DNA from: Vicinamibacterales bacterium
Lineage (GTDB): Bacteria; Acidobacteriota; Vicinamibacteria; Vicinamibacterales; UBA2999
Direction of reading: 5' to 3'
Length of the DNA stretch: 64,000 nucleotides
Assembly (NCBI GenBank): GCA_041659285.1
Contig: JBAZYO010000017.1
Span: forward strand, 1-64,000
A model generated the notes under the pieces. That model made no database searches, was not told where the DNA came from, and worked only from the letters and a program-made list of their open reading frames with translations. Below are positions 25,139 through 33,219 of the stretch, piece after piece; the first letter of the stretch is position 1; every line of letters starts with the position of its first letter. The translations under genes were made by a program, and so were the position numbers.

Positions 25139-28009
25139 TTAGTTTCTGCCAGAACCAGGAATGGGTAGACTTTTCAATTCTGGAGCAACCGAGCGACGTT
25201 GCTCACTTTTTCTCTGCGCCACTTCTTTTGCAGTCTTTTCTGCAAGTATTAGATTGGCTTCAACCTGTTTTTTGAACAAACTGGAAGTTTCGGTCAATTC
25301 TAACTTCTTTCCGGCTGCAAAGGCGCGCGCTAGTACTTCTTGCGTCGCGAATTCATCGATGAAAAGTTGTCGAAACTCCCTGTCACCGCTACCTGTGATA
25401 TTTGCTTTTAAGGATTCTGGTTTAACGATTACTAGGTGCTTCCCAGCGACGTACGATTGCAGATCTTCATAAACCTCTTCTGTGATGCCGCCTAATCTTT
25501 TTTGTGCACCAGATGTATAACCTGGAAGCATGAGCTTAAGCTGCGCATTTTCTTGGGCATGTTTTGTAGAATCAACTACAAGTATGGTTCCATCCTTTGA
25601 TTTGGCATAGGTGATAGCCGTCTTGACTGCTTTTTCCAGATCCTCAAGAGAGGCAAACATATCTCCAGTTCTAGCAAAATACATTCCTTTGTCTTTAGCC
25701 AAACTCGTTTCAAATTGACCAGAGAAAGATAGACGAATGGCTTTTTCGTCAAAAATTGCTTCGCTCACAATACCTTTCTCTACTGAACCTTTCGTCAAAG
25801 CCGGTGTTTGGGTCAACTCGCGAAGAGCTCTTCTGTTATTTCCTAAAATTGAATATAGTGTTGTGGTATCGGCAGTTTCAATAAAATTTGCTGTAGGAAT
25901 AAAGAAGTTCGTTATTTGCCCTGATGCATTTTTCACACTTAGTTCATTACAATCAGGAGACCACCTTGGAGCCGGATAGTGTTTTGCATTTTCTTCATAG
26001 AAGTTTCTTTTAAATTGAAACTCGTCATAAGGTAACATTTTCAGTTTGCCGTGAGGCGGCGAAGAAGGAGCAGGAACATCTTTCACCATGCTTTCTTGTT
26101 CCAAATATGGACGCAATGGCCGCCCTTCTGCTGTCTTTTGCAAAAGCGCTGGATCAAAGTCACCCATCGTTTTCTTGAAACCGGCTCTATTGCCATTAAA
26201 GATTGTTTCTAAAACGGATTTTGGATTAGTACCTTCTTTTACATCCCAGGCTAGAGACCTACTGTGATCTCGCCTATAAACATTGGCTACATTAGTACTT
26301 AGATTGTGAAAGAGCGTCGTATTTTCGTCTATTTTCGTTAACCTGAATGAATCGTCAATCTCAACCATCTTAATGAATTTCAAATCTGGTCGTTCTGTTG
26401 GAAGGATTTCTCTGACAGTGGAAGACTTACTCATGTGTGGGAGAAATAGTTTTTCTCCAACTAGCTCTGTTCCGTCACTAAATACGACTTTGTTGGTGCT
26501 TAAATTTCCCTCTCTCAAGCTCCCTTTGGTCTGCCATTTCAAATTCATGGATTGCAATTTCTTATCACCGTCGGCGACACTCCGAATGGCACCAAAAGGT
26601 TCAAAATCCATAACGGTCGCTTTTTCAGAGCGCAGAGCTGACTCAAATCTACGAAAATCCGGTACTGAATATTCTGGATAAACCGATTTCGATAGTGGTT
26701 TGATCGGTACTCTCTCTTCGATTGCCCAAGAACGTGGGCCTCTGAGTTCATCTATAATACGCGGGATGCTCGGCAGGTTTGAGCCTGGTATTGAAATCCT
26801 AATTTCACCCGCAGCCTTACCTATGGCAGCATTACCATTAACACCGGCAGCTCGTGCACCAGTCATAGCTGCACTTTCTGCTGGTACTGCACCTAACTCG
26901 CTCAGCGGCGAACGAGCACTACTAGGTGGACTTGAAAGGTCAGCTCCCGCTCTTACAACACTTCCTGCAAACTTTCCACTACCTTTTGGGTGAGGTCCAG
27001 AAATTGGCTCGATTGGCCCACTAGGACTATTCAGTGCTCTTGGAATTTGCAATCCTTCTGCTGAGTTACTAGCCGGAGCCAACGGCGAACGCGGACCGGT
27101 AGGTAGGTTCGGTGGACTCGGTACTTCCGGAACTACACTTTGTGAAATCCTAGCTCTTCCGAAAAGAAATCCACCCAGCCCTCCACCTACAAAACCTAAT
27201 GCTGCACCTGTTGGATTGGCGACCGAGTCGAGATTTGCTTTCCAAAAAGCTTGGCCAGCTCTTTCTCCATCCACTCGCTTTTGTTCAAATAGTGAGGAGA
27301 TTTGCTGAGTATGCCCCAGAACGGCCCCTTCTGTTCCAAATCTAACTGCGCTGACTGCTCGTGATTGAAGTGCTGCTGGTGCTGTTTCTGCAATCATCCC
27401 AGTGGTTTTTCCAAGAGCACCAGCGAAAGGAGTCATTACACCTATAAAAGCTCCAGTAGCTGCATCATCTAGTGGTTTCGAATAGCTTCCATCGACTGCC
27501 TTCAAGCCTGATTTAACTACAGCACCTCTTACGGCTAAGTCAATAACACCTTTGCCCCGTGCAAGAGCAACAGCAGCGAAAGTAGCAGTATCAGCTAAAA
27601 AGTTAACGCCTAATCTTTGATCGTTATTGTATTCTCTGGCAGTATTGGTGGTTTTCAGGCTTATACGGCCATCAGCAATCTCGGTTGCTTTCACAATTTT
27701 GTCTGTTTGACCAGCGGCCACTAGCTGTTTTGTTCTATCAATATTTTTCTGTATGGCTTCGGAACCCATATCGTAGTTGAGTACATTGGACCAACGCCTT
27801 GCAAACCATGAGCCAGTTTCATAGCTACCACCAAGATTATTCTTCATCCAGTCGTACGAGCTTCCTAGAACACCTTGGGTATCTCGGCTCTTATGGAAGT
27901 TGTGCTCTGCTCGGTTGAGTTCCTTACTCAAGTCCACCAAATTAAGTCCGACAGCTTGCCCGGCTTTGGAGGGATCTTCTGGACCGTCTATTTTTGCGGT
28001 CTTATCCAT
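25139..28009 (-). CDS. Large cargo protein of unknown function, effector-like
   Basis: 956 residues; GAGGTGAC precedes the ATG. The N-terminus is polar. Residues about 130-290 are Gly/Ala-rich and hydrophobic (LADTATFAAVALARGKG, GFVGGGLGGFLFGRA), resembling the pore or translocation regions of polymorphic toxins. A Pro/Ser-rich linker follows (about 290-420). The last about 500 residues look like folded alpha/beta domains of no family I recognise. No signal peptide and no adjacent immunity gene are visible. The promoter carries the best copy of the 11-bp direct repeat. A surface or secreted effector controlled by the neighbouring two-component system is my inference. Confidence 0.75.
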   Translation of the reverse strand: MDKTAKIDGPEDPSKAGQAVGLNLVDLSKELNRAEHNFHKSRDTQGVLGSSYDWMKNNLGGSYETGSWFARRWSNVLNYDMGSEAIQKNIDRTKQLVAAGQTDKIVKATEIADGRISLKTTNTAREYNNDQRLGVNFLADTATFAAVALARGKGVIDLAVRGAVVKSGLKAVDGSYSKPLDDAATGAFIGVMTPFAGALGKTTGMIAETAPAALQSRAVSAVRFGTEGAVLGHTQQISSLFEQKRVDGERAGQAFWKANLDSVANPTGAALGFVGGGLGGFLFGRARISQSVVPEVPSPPNLPTGPRSPLAPASNSAEGLQIPRALNSPSGPIEPISGPHPKGSGKFAGSVVRAGADLSSPPSSARSPLSELGAVPAESAAMTGARAAGVNGNAAIGKAAGEIRISIPGSNLPSIPRIIDELRGPRSWAIEERVPIKPLSKSVYPEYSVPDFRRFESALRSEKATVMDFEPFGAIRSVADGDKKLQSMNLKWQTKGSLREGNLSTNKVVFSDGTELVGEKLFLPHMSKSSTVREILPTERPDLKFIKMVEIDDSFRLTKIDENTTLFHNLSTNVANVYRRDHSRSLAWDVKEGTNPKSVLETIFNGNRAGFKKTMGDFDPALLQKTAEGRPLRPYLEQESMVKDVPAPSSPPHGKLKMLPYDEFQFKRNFYEENAKHYPAPRWSPDCNELSVKNASGQITNFFIPTANFIETADTTTLYSILGNNRRALRELTQTPALTKGSVEKGIVSEAIFDEKAIRLSFSGQFETSLAKDKGMYFARTGDMFASLEDLEKAVKTAITYAKSKDGTILVVDSTKHAQENAQLKLMLPGYTSGAQKRLGGITEEVYEDLQSYVAGKHLVIVKPESLKANITGSGDREFRQLFIDEFATQEVLARAFAAGKKLELTETSSLFKKQVEANLILAEKTAKEVAQRKSEQRRSVAPELKSLPIPGSGRN

Positions 28010-28070
28010 TTTTTCGTCACCTCAACGTTGTCGCAGTTGCATTGGCTAGTTCAACAGTTGTAAGGTGAGC

Positions 28071-28090
28071 AACGTTTAATAAACGTTTAA
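28071..28090. promoter_or_regulatory. Perfect OmpR/PhoB-box-like direct repeat upstream of 956-residue gene
   Basis: On the minus strand TTAAACGTT-TA-TTAAACGTT: two identical 9-mers exactly 11 bp apart, 62 bases before the ATG. Confidence 0.75.
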
Positions 28091-28155
28091 ATGGAATCAA
28101 GCCGACTGCAAATGGCAAGCGTCGGGTGTAAGTGACACTCAGAGGACTATGGGCG

Positions 28156-28220
28156 GATTATCTTGGCCGTGAATTTTAGAGCAGCACGGTCAATCTGTCT
28201 GCTCTACTTCAGGGGGCTAA
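28156..28220. repeat. 65-bp direct repeat, cargo right copy
   Basis: Counterpart of 20734-20798, with the same AGAGCAG/CTGCTCT dyad. On the minus strand it follows the stop codon of the interrupted membrane-protein fragment, so it may also serve as that gene's terminator. Confidence 0.75.
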
Positions 28221-28465
28221 CGCTTCCGTCTTATATAAGCCCACCAGTCTCTAAGGCATTCAAACCCATCAAGAAGCAATAGCAGCATCGGTGCAAGCCA
28301 GCTATATTCAAGAGGTAGAATTTGTAATAGGCCTAGTACCAGGCGAAGGCCTTGAGCTATTGGTGGTTTGGCCGCTTCTAGTTCAGAGGAATGGCTTTGA
28401 GGATATCCCTGTTGGCCTACTTCTGAAATAGTAATTTGCTGGCCGAAGCTTGAGCCAGAGGCAGC
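28217..28465 (-). pseudogene. C-terminal fragment of a membrane protein cut by the inner transposon end
   Basis: The frame leaving the inner left end reads about 80 residues with a hydrophobic stretch (YSWLAPMLLLLLDGF) and a basic C-terminus, then stops. There is no native start; the in-frame ATG lies inside the transposon end. It looks like the tail of an earlier target gene, carried along when the composite element moved. Confidence 0.55.
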
Positions 28466-28623
28466 TGTGACTTTGCACGATAAATGCGACATGTTTTTGC
28501 AACATAAATGCAGCTTGCACAATATTTGCACTCCCTCCATATGTATGGTGCGAGCGGCGTAGTATTTAGCCTATTTCTGGCTATTTTTTAGATCTTTCTG
28601 GCAGATCTAGCAGCAAGCTTTTG
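28466..28623. repeat. Inner left transposon end
   Basis: About 96% identical by eye to the outer left end; overlaps the 3' end of tniB. Confidence 0.85.
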
Positions 28624-29387
28624 CTGGCAGCCTCAACAAGTTCGGGTGAAATGATAGAAATAGAATTGATGCCACGAACGCGCTCTATTTCAGTCTGAAT
28701 GTTGAGAGCCTTTTGAATATTTGAGCTTGTGACTTCTTCGATTATTGTTATGGCAGCATCTTCAATGGCAACTGCTTCTTTGCGCCATCTAATCTCTAGT
28801 ATTTGTCTCAACTCTTCAGCGCGTGGGGGGCTATACTCGTGATATAGGGCAACATCGCAACCGACCGGGTCAAATAGTCTAATTTTTCTATCGAAGCCAG
28901 GCACTGCCAGTAGCACTACACCGATATTGTATTTTTTTCGGAAGTCATTAGTTGCTTCCAGGCAGTCGAATGATAGGCGGTGAGCATTGTTGATGACAAC
29001 AAGCTCCAGAAAATCCTTGCGTGGGGCCTGTCTCAGTAGCTCTGGTTGATACCAATACAACGAATCCCGAACCAGGCTGTCAAATTTGTTTCTGAGAAAC
29101 AGTAGCGATGAGTTCAACTTTTTTAGGGAGCATTTGACTTCTGCGTCCCAGTAGGCCGAGTGACAGTCTGTGAGCTTTACCGGTGGTGACTGTGGTCGAC
29201 GTGGTTTGTCCAAAAGTGGTTTGACGATCTGCCACTGTGCATATGCTTGACCTGAAGCTTCTTTTCCAACTCCTGGGCGGCCAGTACAAATGCCGATGGT
29301 GCGATTGGTTCTACAGAAGTTCGCAAATTCGATGAAACGCCTATGTTGCCTTGTTTCTATAAATTCGCCAGCCTGCTCTTTATGCAT
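28581..29387 (-). CDS. tniB: TniB/p271-like transposition ATPase
   Basis: 268 residues, the length of Tn552 p271. AAA+ Walker A GRPGVGKE at residues 36-43. The Walker B position reads VVINNAHRL (131-138), with Asn-Asn where Asp-Glu is usual, so ATP hydrolysis may be altered. TniB/MuB-type ATPases select targets and activate the transposase. The start codon overlaps the tniA stop, showing translational coupling. No TniQ gene follows. Confidence 0.88.
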   Translation of the reverse strand: MHKEQAGEFIETRQHRRFIEFANFCRTNRTIGICTGRPGVGKEASGQAYAQWQIVKPLLDKPRRPQSPPVKLTDCHSAYWDAEVKCSLKKLNSSLLFLRNKFDSLVRDSLYWYQPELLRQAPRKDFLELVVINNAHRLSFDCLEATNDFRKKYNIGVVLLAVPGFDRKIRLFDPVGCDVALYHEYSPPRAEELRQILEIRWRKEAVAIEDAAITIIEEVTSSNIQKALNIQTEIERVRGINSISIISPELVEAASKSLLLDLPERSKK

Positions 29388-30840
29388 CTACTGTATATCT
29401 CCGAATAACTTGACGAGGTCTTTCTGGCAACGCAGGCACAATGGTTTCTTCAACCGGTGCTGGAGGAATTGGTCTTGCTGAGTCAGCGGCATAGGATTTC
29501 ACGAGATCTTTGGCACCGGTTATCTTCTGGCGTAGCGACTTCTTGCGAGAGTTTTTGGCCTTTACTATGTCTTGATAGGTGGGCTTTTTTTCAACAAGCT
29601 CCGGGCACACTGCAGAGCAGACGAATTTGTTTTCGTGAAAAACAAAAATTTTGGAGACATCCATTGGGTCATAGCGGACCAGTACTGATTCGCGCATGTA
29701 ACCATTTTGCAGCTCTGTATCAATATAGGAATAGTTGAGCACGTGAATACCATCTCGGCGAACTAGGCGAGTTTCGGAGATAGTCATAAGAAGCATGTGC
29801 AGCTTGTCTAAGGTCTCAGGCATCCTTGGCACTTGTGGTTGATTGCACCATCGGAAAAATGGGCTTTCGCCTGTGTCTTCGTTTTCGCGCTGCATATACT
29901 CATTGATCAGCCAATCGTGAAAAGTTCTTCGGAATTCGTCAAGCGTCATGCCAGGCTGCTTCGGTGGCTCACCTTCTGCTGTGTAACCGGTTAGATCGCA
30001 AAGGAAAAGTTCATTCATGGTCAGGAAAAAACGTTCAATTTTTCCTTTTCCTTGGGGGTAGTATGGACGTCCTTTGATTAGCTCAAACTCTAGCTCTATG
30101 GCAATTTGTTTTAATCGCAACGAGGTAAAATCCGAGCCTCTATCTGTGTACAATTTTTCGGGTATGCCGCAGGCCAACCACTTAGGTTCTGCCTTGTGCC
30201 AAATTGCCTGTCGTAAAGCAAGAGCGGTTCGTTGCGCCGATGGTGGCGCAAAATCCAGATAATAACCAGTAACTGCCCTGCTATAGTCGTCAAGGATGAT
30301 TGTTAGAACAGGTTTGAGGGCTTGACCATGCTCATCCCAGACGAAAATATCCATGAAGTTGTGATCTGCCTGCCAAATTTCATTCGGACAGCTTGCTTCA
30401 AAGCGATGAATCATTTCATAGTGCCGCCTGTATTCAGCACTATCTCTAGATAGAGTGAGAAGATCAGCTGGAATACTGTTGTGAATCCGATAGATATTCC
30501 AGTATGTTGGCTCGGCCCAAAACTTTTTTGCACAGATTCTGGCGATCATGCGCTGAATGGATGAGCAGGGTAGATTCGGCAAGGCAATTCGATGAGCCCT
30601 GATCAGTTCTGTCAATTCATCGCTGATTCCGAAAGTGCCTTTATCAGTGCGCTTCTTGCGCTCTAGAGAAACGAAGCCGCCTTTTCGAAAACCGTCAAGT
30701 ATTCGAGAAATAGTTGTTCTGTGCACTTTGGTTTCACGTGCGCGCTGGTTGATGCTCATGCCCTGCTCTATGCATGGTGCAATCAGCGCATATCTTTCGG
30801 AAGAAATGGCTTTATCGTCTGGTGTTTTGTGTTCGCTCAG
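29380..30840 (-). CDS. tniA: TniA/p480-like DDE transposase
   Basis: HTH near the start (MSINQRARETKVHRTTISRIL), then an rve/RNase H core with the DDE residues in WQADHN, YTDRGSD and GKIERF, and a Mu-type C-terminal beta-barrel (VLVRYDPMDVSKIFVF). The first ATG is at 30759, but the frame upstream stays coding-like (SSERYALIAPCIEQG), which belongs to the family's N-terminus. A CTG at 30840, 9 bases after GGA, is taken as a tentative start, giving about 486 residues, close to Tn552 p480. A small frameshift near the start is the alternative. Confidence 0.88.
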   Translation of the reverse strand: MSEHKTPDDKAISSERYALIAPCIEQGMSINQRARETKVHRTTISRILDGFRKGGFVSLERKKRTDKGTFGISDELTELIRAHRIALPNLPCSSIQRMIARICAKKFWAEPTYWNIYRIHNSIPADLLTLSRDSAEYRRHYEMIHRFEASCPNEIWQADHNFMDIFVWDEHGQALKPVLTIILDDYSRAVTGYYLDFAPPSAQRTALALRQAIWHKAEPKWLACGIPEKLYTDRGSDFTSLRLKQIAIELEFELIKGRPYYPQGKGKIERFFLTMNELFLCDLTGYTAEGEPPKQPGMTLDEFRRTFHDWLINEYMQRENEDTGESPFFRWCNQPQVPRMPETLDKLHMLLMTISETRLVRRDGIHVLNYSYIDTELQNGYMRESVLVRYDPMDVSKIFVFHENKFVCSAVCPELVEKKPTYQDIVKAKNSRKKSLRQKITGAKDLVKSYAADSARPIPPAPVEETIVPALPERPRQVIRRYTVDA

Positions 30841-30999
30841 AAGGCTGGCATCCGTAGTAAAGTGTAGTAGTGAAACTTGTAAGTTATGCTAAAGGTTGGC
30901 ACCAAGCCGAAAGCGGCATGGAAAGACTAGCAAAAGATTGACGCAAAACTTAATACTAAAGATATAAGATTTGCTAATAAAAAGGTAAATGCTAGAGTA

Positions 31000-31548
31000 G
31001 TGAAAATCGGCTACGCAAGAGTATCTACAAAAGAGCAAAGTCTCGATATACAAATCAAGGCACTCCAGCGCGCTGGATGTAAGCTGATATATCAAGAAAA
31101 GGTTTCTGGTGTCGGTCGCACTAGGCCTGAGTTTCAGAAGATGATGCAGCAGATTCGGCAGGATGATGTTTTGATCATTTGGCGATTGGATCGACTTGCG
31201 CGATCGACAAGAATGCTTCTTGAAACAATCGAAACACTGCAAGAACGTGGTGCTTCGTTTAAGTCGTTGCAGGAGCCCTGGGCTGATACCACTTCTGCTG
31301 CCGGTCGGATGGTAATGACTTTCTTTGCAGGTATGGCTGAGTTCGAGAGGGATCTAATACGCGATCGAACAGATGTGGGTCGCAAAGCTGCTTTGGAGCG
31401 TGGTGTGAAATTCGGTAGGCCTAGCAAATTGTCGGATGAGCAGTTAAAGCTTGCAAGAAAGCTGATCAAGCAAGGTGAGTCAATTCATGCCGTAGCGGAT
31501 ATTTTCGGGGTGCATTTCACCACCCTCTACCGATATCTTCGCGGCTGA
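31000..31548 (+). CDS. tniR: Serine resolvase of the transposon
   Basis: 182 residues from a GTG. Resolvase/invertase catalytic domain with YARVSTKEQ (Ser nucleophile), LDRLARS and the long E helix (GRMVMTFFAGMAEFERDLIRDR), plus a C-terminal HTH (AVADIFGVHFTTLYRYL). It is divergent from tniA; the 160-bp gap between them is the expected place of the res site. Resolves cointegrates after replicative transposition, as BinL/TniR do. Confidence 0.93.
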   Translation: MKIGYARVSTKEQSLDIQIKALQRAGCKLIYQEKVSGVGRTRPEFQKMMQQIRQDDVLIIWRLDRLARSTRMLLETIETLQERGASFKSLQEPWADTTSAAGRMVMTFFAGMAEFERDLIRDRTDVGRKAALERGVKFGRPSKLSDEQLKLARKLIKQGESIHAVADIFGVHFTTLYRYLRG

Positions 31549-31572
31549 TAATTTTAAACTAACTGTTTGGAT

Positions 31573-31621
31573 GTCATATTTATCGTGCAAAAAAGTGTCG
31601 CATTTATCGTGCAAAGTGACA
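31573..31621. repeat. Right transposon end
   Basis: Two direct TTTATCGTGCAAA words 24 bp apart, ending GTGACA. The complement (TGTCACTTTGCACGATAAA) matches the left ends with one terminal difference. Confidence 0.88.
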
Positions 31622-31971
31622 CCGCTTGTTGCCATATCGCAATCGGTGCAGCGAAGGGAAAGATGGCTTATGTCCTTTTCGTCAACGAGATGATGTATGC
31701 CTAGAGAGGTTATGGCAGAAATAGCGGCTTCAGATGTTCCCATGCGCTTCTTTGAACCGATACGGTTGTATAGGTCTTGGTTAGTTGGATATTCGCATCG
31801 ACGGAAAACGGAGATACCATTCTCTGGACCATTTCCCATATATTCTCTTCGTCTGACAAAATCGCGTGCATCCAAATTAGGTCTGCCGGTTGCAGGGTCG
31901 AGTTCTGCGGGCGTGCGTATGATGCCTCGCAGAACAATTTCGTCGGGCTTGGTTTTCTTGTCGCAAGGCAT
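31622..31971 (-). pseudogene. 5' part of the Cys-rich gene interrupted by the transposon
   Basis: 117 codons from ATG (MPCDKKTKPDEIVLRG) to the target duplication; beyond it the frame runs into the transposon end. The part contains RPNLDARDFVRRREYMGNGP and CTDCD. Its 3' half is at 20385-20553; together they make 519 bp. It starts 15 bases after the upstream gene, so the pair was an operon. Confidence 0.85.
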
Positions 31972-31986
31972 AAGTGATAGATACGA

Positions 31987-32337
31987 CTAGGCTACAGCTA
32001 CAGCAGTCAGATTGGAGCTGAAGTTTTGCTCGCTGACCGCAGTCTTGTTGCGAAAATATTGAACAGAACCATCACATTTGACATATGCATGGAAGTGTTC
32101 GCCAGTGTTTTCCCAGTCGAGCGAAATTTCGGCGTTAACAGTTAGGCCCATTTTGGGTCTGTGAGCATCAGCTTTTTGAAAGGTTTCAAGAATCTGGATA
32201 GTTGACATGCGGCTAAGGTTCGTCGGAAGGATATCGCTCTCGTCAGCAAACTCGCTTGCTTCAGCACAAAGTCTATTGAGTTGGTCAATTGCCTTCTCAA
32301 GCCATTTTTCAGAAATTTGTTTCTTTGCAACTAGCAT
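31987..32337 (-). CDS. Hypothetical protein, partner of the interrupted gene
   Basis: 116 residues. N-terminal half helical (KWLEKAIDQLNRLCAEASEF), C-terminal half beta-rich (HFHAYVKCDGSVQYFRNKTAV). Family not recognised. Because its likely partner is disrupted, the unit may now be non-functional. The two-gene layout, small size and position beside the mobilization region would suit an accessory module, but no toxin or antitoxin motif is seen. Confidence 0.6.
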   Translation of the reverse strand: MLVAKKQISEKWLEKAIDQLNRLCAEASEFADESDILPTNLSRMSTIQILETFQKADAHRPKMGLTVNAEISLDWENTGEHFHAYVKCDGSVQYFRNKTAVSEQNFSSNLTAVAVA

Positions 32338-32399
32338 AACTGTAGCTCTGTTTAGGTTCTTAGTCGAATCATACCCTAATAAGACAGATTTGAATACTT

Positions 32400-32740
32400 A
32401 AAAGTGCCCACTGGTGGGAAAACCACCACACTTTGTTAGGTTGGCGTAGCTCATGATGGTTCATTGACAAGCGCTAGCGCTTGTCGTCATTGCACTGCTG
32501 TTCTGAAATTGATAGCTGAGGATGCAGCGCGCTAGTGGGCAACGACGCGCCACAGGCACGGAGCGACCGAAGGGAGTGGAGCATTGCCAGAGAGGTATTT
32601 GAGGCTCTGCGAAAAAACCGATTCTGGTAATGCAAGATACAATGCGGACGGTTGCCACATATAGAAACCTAATATATGGCTGTTTATTAGGTCGGTGGAG
32701 CTAGTAAAAATCTATGGCAAAGGTCGGTGATGACGTATAT
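32400..32740. other. Candidate origin of transfer region
   Basis: Gene-free 340 bp just upstream of the mobC-relaxase operon. It contains TGGTGG/CCACCA, a perfect 20-bp palindrome GACAAGCGCTAGCGCTTGTC at 32466-32485, a CGCGC-rich dyad near 32.53-32.56 kb and ACCTAATA/TATTAGGT at 32667-32692. Inverted repeats next to the relaxase operon are typical of oriT. The nic site cannot be named from sequence alone. Confidence 0.5.
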
Positions 32741-32775
32741 TATATTATAGACGGGCAATAGATAGGTTGGTGGAT

Positions 32776-33219
32776 ATGGCGGCGAAGAAACAGTACCAGG
32801 ATATCAAGGTAGGGCTGAACGAATCAGACCGGATGAGATTGGCGACAGTAGCGAGAGTGCAGGAGCGGACGAAAACAGAGGTAGCCAGAGAGGCTATTCG
32901 TTGGTATCTGGATAACTACGAGGAAATAAAAGCGCAGCCAAGGGAAGGGAAGATGGCAGAAGCGATGATGTATGCGACCAAAGAGATCGTGCGGGCGATA
33001 ACAAGCGGAGTTGACCGGATCTGTGCGATGTTGGCGAGGCAGGGGCGGGCAATAGGAACGCTGTATGAGCTTCAGTACATGGCCATACCTGATCAAGATG
33101 AGGCCGATGTGTTGTTTGCAGAAGCCATGAAGTTGGCGAAGCAAAAGCAAGCCAAGTACATTCAGGAAGATGAGAAGGCGTTAATAGCGCAGCAGAAGAA
33201 GGTGGTACTTAGCCCGTGA
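32776..33219 (+). CDS. mobC: MobC-like mobilization accessory protein
   Basis: About 147 residues from ATG (a GTG three codons earlier is possible). Residues 5-50 look like a ribbon-helix-helix DNA-binding unit (DIKVGLNESDRMRLATVARV, then TKTEVAREAIRWYLDNY). A helical remainder follows. Its stop overlaps the relaxase GTG start (GTGA), so the two are translationally coupled. Such proteins bind oriT and assist the relaxase. Confidence 0.75.
   Translation: MAAKKQYQDIKVGLNESDRMRLATVARVQERTKTEVAREAIRWYLDNYEEIKAQPREGKMAEAMMYATKEIVRAITSGVDRICAMLARQGRAIGTLYELQYMAIPDQDEADVLFAEAMKLAKQKQAKYIQEDEKALIAQQKKVVLSP

Larger units (their letters stand above)
20559..31621. mobile_element. Composite Tn552-like transposon with signalling cargo (11.06 kb)
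   Basis: Bounded by inverted ends TGTGACTTTGCACGATAAA and its complement, flanked by the 5-bp duplication CCGCT, and interrupting a gene that can be restored in frame. It holds tniA/p480-like and tniB/p271-like transposition genes and a serine resolvase, with no TniQ, as in Tn552. About 7.4 kb of cargo lies between an outer left end (20559) and an inner left end (28466): a small Gly/Ala-rich protein, USP-like protein, LysM protein, response regulator, histidine kinase and a 956-residue protein. The duplication matches the outer left and right ends, so the whole unit transposed together. Confidence 0.88.
28466..31621. mobile_element. Core Tn552-like transposon (3.16 kb) nested in the composite
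   Basis: Inner left end, tniB, tniA, resolvase and right end form a complete minimal Tn552-type unit. The five bases left of the inner end (GCAGC) do not match those right of the right end (CCGCT), so this unit did not insert here by itself; it inserted elsewhere first. Confidence 0.8.

Noticed and set aside
28466..31621. CRISPR-associated (Tn7-like) transposon
   Set aside because: TniA/TniB-type genes and multi-site ends fit, but there is no TniQ, no Cas gene and no CRISPR array; the gene set is that of Tn552.
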